NCBI GenBank assembly: GCA_963754305.1
Contig: CAVWFR010000032.1
Location: 62,001-126,000, forward strand
Reading direction: 5' to 3'
Source: DATEDA01 sp963754305
Lineage (GTDB): Bacteria > Pseudomonadota > Gammaproteobacteria > Burkholderiales > SG8-39
DNA length: 64,000 nt
Shown: positions 26,861-34,543 of the stretch, piece after piece
How the letters are laid out: each line of letters begins with the position of its first letter
Numbering within the stretch: the stretch's first letter is position 1
Notes under the pieces: model-generated
What the model was told of the DNA's origin: nothing
Seen by the model: only the letters and a program-made list of their open reading frames with translations
Databases searched by the model: none
Made by a program: the position numbers and the translations under genes

Positions 26861-28696
26861 TTATTGCTCCACTTGGTATTGCGCCGAGGTCGCGACGAGA
26901 TAAGCGGCCTGGCGCACGCGCCCGAGCGTGTCGTTCGCGGGGTAAGTGTTGACCGCCGTCAGGATCGCCTGGCGCGCCTGCGGCGACAGCGTGTTGTGCA
27001 TGAAGATCAGGTTGAACCGGTCGAGGAGCTGCCCCGCCGCGTCAGGGTTGGCGGCGAGCGCCTGGAACGGCGCGAGGTTGATCCGCGTCCCGGTCGAGTC
27101 GGTGACCGTGTTGTCCGCGCCGATGTTCGCGCCCATCACGATGCGGTCGACGAAGTTCGAGCGGTTGAGGATCGTGCCGGTCAGCATCAGCTTGAAGGGC
27201 GGCCCGGCGAGCGTCGTCCCGGGGGCCGGGAAGTTCGGCGCGTAGAAGTTGAACACCGACGGCGCTTGGAACACGTTCTGCCCCATGTTCGACGACTGGC
27301 CGAGGAGATACACGCCGTCCGAGGCGCCGTTCAGCGCCCGCAGCACGCCGGTCACGAGTAGCGCCGGCTCACGCAGCTTGCCGAAGTCGGCGGCGGTCTT
27401 TACGTCCCCGCGGGCTTCCGCATCCAGCAGGATCGCGCGCAACACCGCCTTCATGTCGCCGCGCACGCCTTGGCCGTTGTTGTTGAACGCCGCGGTGACT
27501 CTTGCGACATAAGCCGGGCTCGGGTTCGACGTCACCAGGTGCTGGATCAGCTGCTTGCCGATGAAGGTACCGGTATTCGGGTGGTTGAAGATGATGTCGA
27601 GCGCCGAGTTCACGTCCTGGATCGGCGACTGGCCGGCCGGTATCGTCCGGTTCCCGAACAGGACCTTCGCCGCGGTATCGTGCTGGACGTCGAACGGCAC
27701 CATGCGGCCGAGGTAGTAGGGTGGGTTGGGGAACTTGGATACAACCCCGGGGCGCGGCGGGTACGTCCAGCCGGTGAACGCGCGGGCGAGGTTCTCGACC
27801 GTGTCCTGGTCGTACGTGGGGACCGGCTGATTGTTCGCATCGAGCCGGCAGGAGCCGTCGGCGTTCAGCTCGCACTCGCCGACGGTGAAGAGCTGCAGGA
27901 GCTCGCGCGAGTAGTTCTCGTTCGGCTCGATGTTCTTCGCCGGGTCGGGCTTCGGGTTGTTGACCATGTCGAGGAACTCGCCCATGGCCGGGCTGAGCGT
28001 GATCTCGTACATGATGTCGCGGAAGTTCGCGAACGCGAAGTTCGTCAGAATCTGCTGGTAGAAGCCGATGCCGCCCATCGTCTCGAGCTCGGTGCCCGAG
28101 ATCACCAGGATCTGCGACAGCGCGAACGCGACCCGCTGCCGGAGCTGGTCGGGCGCGGCCATCGCGTTCTGGAAGAACTTCCGCTGCAGCGGCTGCACGG
28201 TGTAGTTCTCGCGGTAGCAGATGTCCGGGGTCGGCAGCGCGTTGTCGGGGCAGCCCTTGCGCGGATCGGGATCGATGTCGGTGAAGGTGCCGTAGCCGCT
28301 CATCGCCTTCGTGAACTGCTCTTCGAGCGCGAGCGCCGGCCCCTTCTGCATCACTTCCGTGATCCCGGCTTCGGTCGGCCCGAAGCTCGCCTGCTCGAGG
28401 AAGCGCACCGCGTCGCCCGCACTGGCGGGCTGGGCGGCTGGCATGGTGCCCGGCGCAGGCGTCGGCGCGGGTGCCGGCGCCGCGGTGCCCGGTGCGGCCG
28501 CAGCGCCCGGTGCGGGCGCGGGCGCCGGTGCCGCCGCGCCGCCCGCCGGTGCGGCGGTGCCGCCGCCAGCAGGTGCAGCGTCTCCGCCGCCAGCAGGTGC
28601 GGCGTCTCCGCCGCCGCCGCCGCCGAGACAGCCGGCGAGGCCGCCTGCGACGGCGAGCATGAGCAGGGATTCGTGGATGCGACGTGTGGCGTTCAT
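26861..28696 (-). CDS. DUF1800 family lipoprotein
   Basis: This 611-residue protein has a lipoprotein signal, MLAVAGGLAGC, with the lipidated Cys at about 23. A low-complexity Gly/Ala/Pro linker (repeats of GGGDAAPA, then APAP runs) reaches residue 90. The DUF1800 domain follows, with FLEQASFGPTEAGITEV near its start, QRVAFALSQILVISG, NENYSRELLQLFTVGE, RAFTGWTYP, TGTFIGKQLIQHLVTSNP and FNFYAPNFPAPG. It is encoded first in the pair with the DUF1501 gene. The function of the family is unknown. The upstream 600 bases contain a strong operator-like palindrome. Confidence 0.9.
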   Translation of the reverse strand: MNATRRIHESLLMLAVAGGLAGCLGGGGGGDAAPAGGGDAAPAGGGTAAPAGGAAAPAPAPAPGAAAAPGTAAPAPAPTPAPGTMPAAQPASAGDAVRFLEQASFGPTEAGITEVMQKGPALALEEQFTKAMSGYGTFTDIDPDPRKGCPDNALPTPDICYRENYTVQPLQRKFFQNAMAAPDQLRQRVAFALSQILVISGTELETMGGIGFYQQILTNFAFANFRDIMYEITLSPAMGEFLDMVNNPKPDPAKNIEPNENYSRELLQLFTVGECELNADGSCRLDANNQPVPTYDQDTVENLARAFTGWTYPPRPGVVSKFPNPPYYLGRMVPFDVQHDTAAKVLFGNRTIPAGQSPIQDVNSALDIIFNHPNTGTFIGKQLIQHLVTSNPSPAYVARVTAAFNNNGQGVRGDMKAVLRAILLDAEARGDVKTAADFGKLREPALLVTGVLRALNGASDGVYLLGQSSNMGQNVFQAPSVFNFYAPNFPAPGTTLAGPPFKLMLTGTILNRSNFVDRIVMGANIGADNTVTDSTGTRINLAPFQALAANPDAAGQLLDRFNLIFMHNTLSPQARQAILTAVNTYPANDTLGRVRQAAYLVATSAQYQVEQ

Positions 28697-29010
28697 GCGA
28701 AGCTCCTATCGTTCGATGAGCGGCATTCGTCCGCGATGGAACGCGGGTGCCGTCGAATCAAGCGGTGGAAGGTGCGAAACGCCGCCACGGCTCGCGCCGG
28801 AGCCCGGGACCACCTGCGCGATCGGAAGCGCGGTGCTTCCGGGCGTCGCCCCGGGATGAAAAAACACGCGCCCCCACCTGCGGGCGACTGGCGTTGCTGG
28901 CTGGTACTTCATTCTCTTGCTGTCCTCTCTACCGGACGACCCCCGCCAGTGGGCGTCCGTTGTACTTGGCGTGCCCGGTTCAACACGCCGAGCGGTTGCC
29001 GCGCCTTCTA

Positions 29011-29036
29011 TGCCAGTGTCATAAATGACATCGGCA
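29011..29036. promoter_or_regulatory. Operator-like palindrome upstream of the DUF1800 operon
   Basis: The core is TGTCAT and ATGACA around AA, flanked on both sides by TGCC and GGCA at equal distance. This makes a 26-base imperfect palindrome with only two unmatched positions per half. This kind of symmetry is typical of a dimeric regulator site. It lies 315 bases before the DUF1800 start and 261 before fmdB. The regulator is not known. Confidence 0.5.
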
Positions 29037-29249
29037 TTAAGCCCGAAGGGCGCAGGGGCGTCAAGCGCGAGGCGACGACCGGAGCGCGGCCACGTCGACA
29101 TCGCGACACCGTGCCAAAAACGCACGGCACGAGCGCGCGCGGCGCCGGCGCGAGCCGCCCCTGCGCCGGTGCGCTAGCGGCGCGTCCTGTCGCGAGCTTG
29201 ACAAACCGCGCAACGCCCCGATTTCCCTCAGGAAACCGGACCCTTCCGG

Positions 29250-29255
29250 TATAAT
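29250..29255 (+). promoter_or_regulatory. Likely -10 element of the fmdB-DUF502-aspS operon
   Basis: A perfect TATAAT lies 42 bases upstream of the fmdB start, in a window otherwise almost free of AT-rich hexamers. The spacing to the nearest TTGACA (29198) is far too long, so the -35 must be weak or degenerate around 29227. The next genes follow in the same direction up to aspS. Confidence 0.5.
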
Positions 29256-29296
29256 TCGCGGCCTTGTTGGCGGGCTTTCAGGACTTGGAGTGGTGG

Positions 29297-29671
29297 ATGC
29301 CGATCTACGAGTATCGATGTGCGTCGTGCGGGTTCCAGAGCGAGTACCTGCAGAAGGTTTCCGATCCCATCCGCTCCGTCTGCCCGCAATGCGGCAAAGC
29401 GACGTTCAACAAGCTCCTGACCGCCGCCGGCTTTCAGCTCAAAGGCTCGGGCTGGTACGCGACCGACTTCAAGGGCAGCGGTGCGAAACCGGCGGAGAAG
29501 AAACCGGACGGCGACGCTAAGCCGGCCGGCGAGGGGAAAGAGGTCGCCAAAGACACCGCCGGCAAGTCCGCCGGCGGCGAAACCAATTCCGCTGGAACGG
29601 CGTCCGGCACGACGAGCACCGCGGCCGGCTCGCCGCCGCCTGCGCAGCCGCCGTCCCAGGCGTCCTCGTAG
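29297..29671 (+). CDS. FmdB family zinc-ribbon protein
   Basis: This 124-residue protein starts at ATG 29297, with GGAG six bases before it. Residues 1-45 are the FmdB zinc ribbon MPIYEYRCASCGFQSEYLQK with two CxxC knuckles (Cys8/Cys11 and CPQCGK). The remaining two thirds is a low-complexity Lys/Gly/Ala/Thr tail without predicted structure. The family is suspected to be regulatory, but the role is not proven. It is the first gene of the fmdB-DUF502-aspS order common in betaproteobacteria. Confidence 0.9.
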   Translation: MPIYEYRCASCGFQSEYLQKVSDPIRSVCPQCGKATFNKLLTAAGFQLKGSGWYATDFKGSGAKPAEKKPDGDAKPAGEGKEVAKDTAGKSAGGETNSAGTASGTTSTAAGSPPPAQPPSQASS

Positions 29672-29782
29672 ACGCGCCTTGGTGAAAGCGCAACCTCCGG
29701 TCCCTACGGCTCGCAAAGAATGAACCCGCGCGGGCGCGCCGGCGGCGGTCGCTCGCGCCGCCGGCGCGTTCCGTAGCTCCCA

Positions 29783-30418
29783 ATGAAGAAGTACCTCATC
29801 ACCGGGCTCCTCGTCTGGATCCCGCTTGCGATCACGCTCTGGGTGTTGCACCTGATCGTGTCGTCCATGGACCAGGTGCTCACGCTCCTGCCGCCGGAGA
29901 TCCAACCCGAGACGCTGTTCGGCCGCCAGATCCCGGGCCTCGGCCTGCTGCTCACGGTGGTCGTCGTGTTCCTCACCGGCGTCTTCACCTCCAACATCAT
30001 CGGACAACGGCTGCTGCGGCTATGGGAGGGGATTCTCCGGCGCATCCCGGTCGTGAACTCGATCTACAACGGCGTCAAGCAGGTTAGCGACACGCTGTTC
30101 CGGCCGGGCGGGCAGGCGTTCCGCAAGGCGCTGCTCGTGCAATGGCCGCAGCCCGGGCAGTGGACGATCGCGTTCCTCACCGGCCGGCCGGGCGGTGACG
30201 TCGCGACCCACCTGTCCGGCGATTACGTGAGCGTCTACGTTCCGACGACGCCCAACCCGACCGGGGGCTATTTCGTGATGCTCGAGCGCAAGCACGTGGT
30301 CGAGCTCGACATGAGCGTCGACGAGGCGCTGAAGTACATCATCTCGATGGGCGTCGCGCCGCCGCCACCGTTGCCGCGCAAGCGCGCGCCGGCCGCCATG
30401 CAGGTGCCACCGCTTTAG
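29783..30418 (+). CDS. DUF502 family inner-membrane protein
   Basis: This 211-residue protein has two N-terminal membrane helices (YLITGLLVWIPLAITLWVLH and LGLLLTVVVVFLTGVF) and the family core RIPVVNSIYNGVKQVSDTL. A soluble domain follows with YVPTTPNPTGGYFVMLER and MSVDEALKYIISMG. The function is unknown. It is regularly found directly before aspS, as here with 56 bases between. The proline-rich C-terminus is variable in the family. Confidence 0.92.
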   Translation: MKKYLITGLLVWIPLAITLWVLHLIVSSMDQVLTLLPPEIQPETLFGRQIPGLGLLLTVVVVFLTGVFTSNIIGQRLLRLWEGILRRIPVVNSIYNGVKQVSDTLFRPGGQAFRKALLVQWPQPGQWTIAFLTGRPGGDVATHLSGDYVSVYVPTTPNPTGGYFVMLERKHVVELDMSVDEALKYIISMGVAPPPPLPRKRAPAAMQVPPL

Positions 30419-30474
30419 AGCGAACGCCAGGCGCAAGACGGCCCATCCACGCTGCTTCCTTACACTATCCGAGC

Positions 30475-32256
30475 ATGCGAACCCACTACTGCGGCCAGCT
30501 CACTGCCGCGCTCGTCGGCGAGACGGTGACCCTCTGCGGCTGGGCTCATCGCCGCCGCGATCATGGCGGCGTCATCTTCATCGATCTCCGCGATCGCGAG
30601 GGGCTCGCGCAGGTGGTCAGCGATCCGGACCGGGCGGATACGTTTGCCAGCGCCGAGCGCATCCGCAACGAGTATGTCCTGCGGGTGAGCGGCAAGGTCA
30701 GGCGCCGGCCGACCGGCACCGACAATCCGGAGCTCGCCTCGGGCGAGGTCGAGGTGCTGGCGCACGAGATCGAGGTTCTCAACCCGTCGGTCACGCCGCC
30801 GTTCCAGCTCGACGAGGAGCATCTCAGCGAGAACGTCCGGCTCACGCATCGCGTGATCGATCTCCGCCGGCCGGTCATGCAGCGTAACCTCATCCTGCGC
30901 TATCGCGTCGCGACGGCGGTGCGCCGGTACTTCGACGCGCATGGCTTCATCGACATCGAGACCCCGATGCTCACGAAGTCCACGCCCGAAGGCGCGCGCG
31001 ACTATCTCGTGCCCTCGCGCGTCAACCCGGGGCAGTTCTTCGCGCTGCCGCAGTCGCCGCAGCTGTTCAAGCAGCTGTTGATGATCGCGGGCTTCGACCG
31101 CTATTACCAGATCACGCGCTGCTTCCGCGACGAGGACCTGCGCGCCGACCGCCAGCCGGAGTTCACGCAGATCGACGTCGAGACCTCGTTCCTGGAGGAG
31201 GCCGACATTCGCCGCATCATGGAGGGCATGGTGCGGGCGGTGTTCAAGGAGGTGCTCGACGTCGCGCTGCCCGACCCGTTCCCGGTCCTCGCCTACGCCG
31301 ATGCGATGCGACGTTACGGGTCCGACAAGCCCGATCTGCGCGTGCCCCTCGAGCTGGCCGAGCTCACCGACATCGTGCGGGGCGTGGACTTCAAGGTGTT
31401 CAAGCAGGCGGCGGCGCTCGAGGACGGGCGCGTGGCGGCGCTGCGCATCCCGGGTGGGGGAAGTTTGCTCACGCGCAAGGAGATCGACGACTACACGGCG
31501 CTCGTCGCGATCTACGGTGCGAAGGGGCTGGCGTACATCAAGGTGAACGACGCCTCGAAGCCGAACGAAGAAGGGCTGCAGTCGCCGATCGTGAAGTTCC
31601 TGGCTGCGGACGTGCTCGCGGCGATCCTGGAGCGGACCGGCGCGCAGACGGGCGACCTCGTGTTCTTCGGCGCCGACCGCGCGAAGATCGCGAACGACGC
31701 GCTCGGCGCGCTGCGGACGAAGATCGGCCACGAGAAAGGGTTCGCCGCAAGCGGCTGGAAGCCGCTGTGGGTGGTCGACTTTCCGATGTTCGAGTACGAC
31801 GAGGAGGCGAAGCGCTGGGCCGCGATGCACCATCCGTTCACCAGTCCGAAGGACGGCCACGAGCGCTTCGTCGAGACCGACCCGGGCGCCGCGGTCGCGA
31901 AGGCGTACGACGTCGTGCTCAACGGATGGGAGATCGGCGGCGGTTCGGTCCGGATCCACCGCGCCGAAGTGCAGGCGCAGGTGTTCCGTGCGCTCGGGAT
32001 CGGCGAGGAGGAGGCGCGGCGGAAATTCGGCTTCCTGCTCGATGCGCTCCAGTATGGGGCGCCGCCGCACGGCGGCATCGCGTTCGGGCTCGATCGCATT
32101 GCGACGATCATGGCCGGGGCCGAATCGATCCGCGACGTGATCGCCTTCCCGAAGACACAGCGCGCGCAGGATCTCTTCACGCAGGCGCCGTCGGCGGTGG
32201 ACGAGCGGCAGCTGCGCGAGCTGCATATCCGCCTGCGCGAACAGCCGAAGGCCTGA
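30475..32256 (+). CDS. aspS: Aspartyl-tRNA synthetase, non-discriminating type
   Basis: This 593-residue bacterial-type AspRS charges tRNA with aspartate. It has an N-terminal OB anticodon-binding domain, the class II catalytic core with motif 2 CFRDEDLRADRQPEFTQ, the bacterial GAD insertion (about residues 300-400) and motif 3 near the C-terminus in GIAFGLDRI. Residue 30 in RRRDHGGVIF is His, followed by Gly. In studied enzymes His here marks the non-discriminating form that also makes Asp-tRNA(Asn), whereas E. coli has Leu. This implies that GatCAB converts it to Asn-tRNA, though the gat genes are not in the window. Confidence 0.96.
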   Translation: MRTHYCGQLTAALVGETVTLCGWAHRRRDHGGVIFIDLRDREGLAQVVSDPDRADTFASAERIRNEYVLRVSGKVRRRPTGTDNPELASGEVEVLAHEIEVLNPSVTPPFQLDEEHLSENVRLTHRVIDLRRPVMQRNLILRYRVATAVRRYFDAHGFIDIETPMLTKSTPEGARDYLVPSRVNPGQFFALPQSPQLFKQLLMIAGFDRYYQITRCFRDEDLRADRQPEFTQIDVETSFLEEADIRRIMEGMVRAVFKEVLDVALPDPFPVLAYADAMRRYGSDKPDLRVPLELAELTDIVRGVDFKVFKQAAALEDGRVAALRIPGGGSLLTRKEIDDYTALVAIYGAKGLAYIKVNDASKPNEEGLQSPIVKFLAADVLAAILERTGAQTGDLVFFGADRAKIANDALGALRTKIGHEKGFAASGWKPLWVVDFPMFEYDEEAKRWAAMHHPFTSPKDGHERFVETDPGAAVAKAYDVVLNGWEIGGGSVRIHRAEVQAQVFRALGIGEEEARRKFGFLLDALQYGAPPHGGIAFGLDRIATIMAGAESIRDVIAFPKTQRAQDLFTQAPSAVDERQLRELHIRLREQPKA

Positions 32257-32300
32257 CAAGGCCGGGGGCCAGAGATCGCGACGACAGCGCTGGCGCGGCC

Positions 32301-32666
32301 ATGACACGGGTGTGGATTCGGGGACTTCTCCTGGCATGCTTCGCGTGCGGCGCGGTCAGCGCCGCGGTCATGGCGCGCGAAGCGCCGAAAGCGATCCCCG
32401 AGGTCGCCATCGCCGAGTTGCCGCGGGAAGCGCGCGAGACCCTGACCCTCATCAAGCGCGGCGGGCCGTTCCCGTACCGGAAGGACGGCAGCACCTTCGG
32501 CAACTTCGAGCAGCGTCTGCCGGTCCACAGCCGCGGCTACTACCGCGAGTACACCGTTCCGACCCCGGGCGCGACGGACCGCGGCGCGCGCCGCATCGTC
32601 GCCGGTGCCGACGGATACTATTACTCTGAGGATCATTACGGATCGTTCAGGAGGATCAGGGAGTGA
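32301..32666 (+). CDS. Secreted guanyl-specific ribonuclease, barnase/RNase Sa family
   Basis: This 121-residue protein has a signal peptide (residues 1-25, VWIRGLLLACFACGAVSAA). The microbial RNase fold follows: PREARETLTLIKRGGPFPY, then GYYREYTVPTPGATDRGARRIVAG and EDHYGSFRRIRE. Catalytic residues by family alignment are Glu83, Arg97 or Arg98, and His112. It cleaves RNA after guanine. The gene lies 44 bases after aspS and is followed by a barstar gene, its inhibitor, which protects the producer before export. The last codons contain AGGAGG and overlap GTG 32663, exactly as a second copy of this 3' end overlaps barstar further on. Confidence 0.88.
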   Translation: MTRVWIRGLLLACFACGAVSAAVMAREAPKAIPEVAIAELPREARETLTLIKRGGPFPYRKDGSTFGNFEQRLPVHSRGYYREYTVPTPGATDRGARRIVAGADGYYYSEDHYGSFRRIRE

Positions 32667-32761
32667 TCGCCTGGACCGGGGGATCGACCAGGGGGCCATG
32701 GCCGCTTGTTGCAGCGTGCTCGGGGGATCACGACCGTTCCTTCAGGAGGATTCGCGAGTGA
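32663..32761 (+). pseudogene. Second, diverged copy of the ribonuclease C-terminus
   Basis: From GTG 32663 the frame is open for 32 residues and ends SGDHDRSFRRIRE, against SEDHYGSFRRIRE of the intact ribonuclease. The two copies differ mostly at third codon positions (ATC/ATT, AGG/CGC, CAT/CAC, TCG/TCC), which is how two alleles of a coding gene diverge. The catalytic His is kept. Its AGGAGG, coding Arg-Arg, is also the ribosome-binding site of barstar, and its stop overlaps barstar's GTG. I read it as the end of the original toxin gene, displaced by the ribonuclease now upstream. Confidence 0.6.
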
Positions 32762-33210
32762 CGACCGAAGACTACGACCATCTCCTGACCGACCCCGGCG
32801 AGGCCGGTATCTTCGTGCGTCCGGCCGACGGCGGCGCAATCGACGCGGCGGCCGCCCGAGTCGGGCTTACGCGCTGGAGCGTCGATCTCGCCGGCGTGCG
32901 GACGAAGGAGGCGCTGCTCGCGAAACTCGCCGAGCGGCTCGGATTTCCGGAGTGGTTCGGCGGCAACTGGGACGCCCTCAACGATGTCCTCGCTGAGCTG
33001 GCCTGGGAGCAGCCAAACGGGATCCTGCTCGCCCTCGAGCACGCCGGCGATCTTGCAGCGGCCGACTCCGAGGCGTTCGAGACTGCGCTCGAGGTGCTCG
33101 ACAGCGTCGCCGAGAACTGCTACGACGAGGACATCCCATTCTGGGTGCTTGTGGACGGCGTCGACGCCGGCGCGTTCGATCTGCCGGTGTTCGGACAGGT
33201 CGAGGATTGA
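32758..33210 (+). CDS. Barstar family ribonuclease inhibitor
   Basis: This 150-residue protein starts at GTG 32758 with AGGAGGA seven bases before it. The barstar core is clear: LTRWSVDLAGVRTKEALLAKLA, then FPEWFGGNWDALNDVLAEL, the signature loop-helix that blocks the ribonuclease active site. A 30-residue N-terminal and a longer C-terminal extension are typical of proteobacterial members. It acts in the cytoplasm, where it binds the ribonuclease encoded upstream. The start overlaps the stop of the duplicated ribonuclease tail. Confidence 0.9.
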   Translation: MTTEDYDHLLTDPGEAGIFVRPADGGAIDAAAARVGLTRWSVDLAGVRTKEALLAKLAERLGFPEWFGGNWDALNDVLAELAWEQPNGILLALEHAGDLAAADSEAFETALEVLDSVAENCYDEDIPFWVLVDGVDAGAFDLPVFGQVED

Positions 33211-33235
33211 GCGCGAGCGACTCGCCCCGGCGTCG

Positions 33236-33703
33236 ATGCACAAGATCCCCCGTTCGGTACTGGTGGTGATCCACACCGTTGCGCTGGAAGTGCTGCTGCT
33301 CGAGCGCGCGCCGTGGCCGGGCTACTGGCAGTCGGTGACCGGCAGCCTCGCGTACGCGAGCGAGCCGCTCGCCGCGACCGCGATGCGCGAGGTGCGCGAG
33401 GAGACCGGCATCGACGCATCGCGGCACACGCTCGCCGACTGGGGCATCGAGAACCGCTACGAGATCTATCGTGAGTGGCGCTGGAAGTACGCGCCCGGTA
33501 TCACGCACAACGTCGAGCGCGTGTTCGGCCTGACGCTGCCCGGGAGGGTCGAGATCGCGCTCGCGCCGGCCGAGCACGCGCGGTATCTCTGGCTCCCCTG
33601 GCGCCAGGCGGCCGAGAAGTGCTTCTCGTGGTCGAATCGCGACGCGATCCTGATGCTGCCCGAGCGTCCGGCTGACCGCGCCGCGATGCCGCTGAAAAGC
33701 TGA
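33236..33703 (+). CDS. nudB: Dihydroneopterin triphosphate diphosphatase
   Basis: This is a 155-residue Nudix hydrolase. The Nudix box is complete: GSLAYASEPLAATAMREVREETGI, with the metal-binding REVREE. MHKIPRSVLVVIHT at the N-terminus and FSWSNRDAI near the end are typical of NudB. That enzyme removes pyrophosphate from dihydroneopterin triphosphate in folate synthesis. The order nudB-EEP nuclease-clsB is common in betaproteobacteria. The start ATG 33236 follows barstar by 25 bases. Confidence 0.9.
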   Translation: MHKIPRSVLVVIHTVALEVLLLERAPWPGYWQSVTGSLAYASEPLAATAMREVREETGIDASRHTLADWGIENRYEIYREWRWKYAPGITHNVERVFGLTLPGRVEIALAPAEHARYLWLPWRQAAEKCFSWSNRDAILMLPERPADRAAMPLKS

Positions 33704-33781
33704 CGAGCCGCTCACCGCGGGATCCGCTACGACGGCAAGCTGCCGAATCGAACGAGCACCGCTTCGCTCCCGACCGCCCGC

Positions 33782-34528
33782 ATGGACCTTCACGTCGCCA
33801 CCTACAACATTCACAAGGGTTTTTCGCAGTTCAACCGCCGCATGGTCGTGCACGAGCTGCGCGAGCGCCTGCGCAAGGTCGACGCCGACATCATCTTCCT
33901 GCAGGAAGTGCAGGGCCGCCACCAGCGGCACGCCGACCGCTTCCTCGACTGGCCCGACACGCCGCAATACGAGTTTCTCGCCGACAGCGTCTGGGGCGAG
34001 TACGCGTACGGCCGCAACGCGGTCTATGACCACGGGCATCACGGCAACGCGATCCTGTCGCGCTTCCCCATCGTCGCCGCCGAGAACCTCGACATCTCGT
34101 CGCATCCCTTCGAGCGCCGGGGCCTCCTCCACTGCGAGGTGCAGGTCCCGGAGCCCCGTCTCAGCGTGCACTGCCTGTGCGTGCACTTCGCGCTCATGGA
34201 GCAGGGACGGCGCCAGCAGGTGCACGCGCTCATCGACCGCATCCTCGAGCTCGTGCCGGAGGACGCGCCGCTCGTCGTCGCCGGCGACTTCAACGACTGG
34301 CGCAATCGCGCCGGCCACCGCCTCGCCCACGAGCTGGGGCTGATCGAGGTGTTCCGCGACCATCGCGGCCGCCCGGCGCGCAGCTTCCCGAGCCGTCTGC
34401 CGCTGTTCCGGCTCGACCGCATCTATGTGCGCGGGTTCGCCGTGTATCACGCCCAGGTGCACCACGGGCATGCGTGGTCGCGCATCTCCGACCACGCACT
34501 GCTCACGGCGCGCCTAGCGCTGTACTGA
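33782..34528 (+). CDS. Endonuclease/exonuclease/phosphatase family protein
   Basis: This 248-residue member of the Mg-dependent EEP superfamily has the catalytic motifs ATYNIHKGF near residue 6, IIFLQEVQG near 40 (metal-binding Glu), VVAGDFNDWR near 165 and the terminal SDHALL (His-Asp). The substrate may be a phospholipid or nucleic acid. Its constant position beside clsB suggests a membrane-lipid link, which is inference. It ends 15 bases before clsB. Confidence 0.9.
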   Translation: MDLHVATYNIHKGFSQFNRRMVVHELRERLRKVDADIIFLQEVQGRHQRHADRFLDWPDTPQYEFLADSVWGEYAYGRNAVYDHGHHGNAILSRFPIVAAENLDISSHPFERRGLLHCEVQVPEPRLSVHCLCVHFALMEQGRRQQVHALIDRILELVPEDAPLVVAGDFNDWRNRAGHRLAHELGLIEVFRDHRGRPARSFPSRLPLFRLDRIYVRGFAVYHAQVHHGHAWSRISDHALLTARLALY

Positions 34529-34543
34529 CGGCGCGGCTCCGCG

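Larger units (their letters stand above)
28697..29296. other. Long divergent intergenic region
   Basis: This stretch separates the DUF1800 gene (minus) from fmdB (plus). It holds the palindrome at 29011-29036 and the TATAAT element at 29250. A minus-strand GC hairpin near 28866-28878 is followed by a T run (TTTTTT), which resembles a terminator or attenuator in the DUF1800 leader. One 68-codon minus-strand frame from ATG 28912 to TAG 28706 has an AGAGGA upstream, but no recognisable product. I see no RNA gene or known riboswitch core. Confidence 0.5.

Noticed and set aside
28706..28912. 68-codon minus-strand frame upstream of the DUF1800 gene
   Set aside because: It has a possible ribosome-binding site, but the sequence resembles no family and crosses the terminator-like hairpin. 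It is kept only as a note in the intergenic entry.
28697..29010. c-di-GMP or other known riboswitch in the DUF1800 leader
   Set aside because: The conserved cores of GEMM, TPP, cobalamin and glycine riboswitches are not recognisable there.
32605..32757. Longer barstar starting at 32605
   Set aside because: That start would read through the ribonuclease gene's end in another frame. GTG 32758 has an ideal AGGAGGA and matches the family N-terminus.
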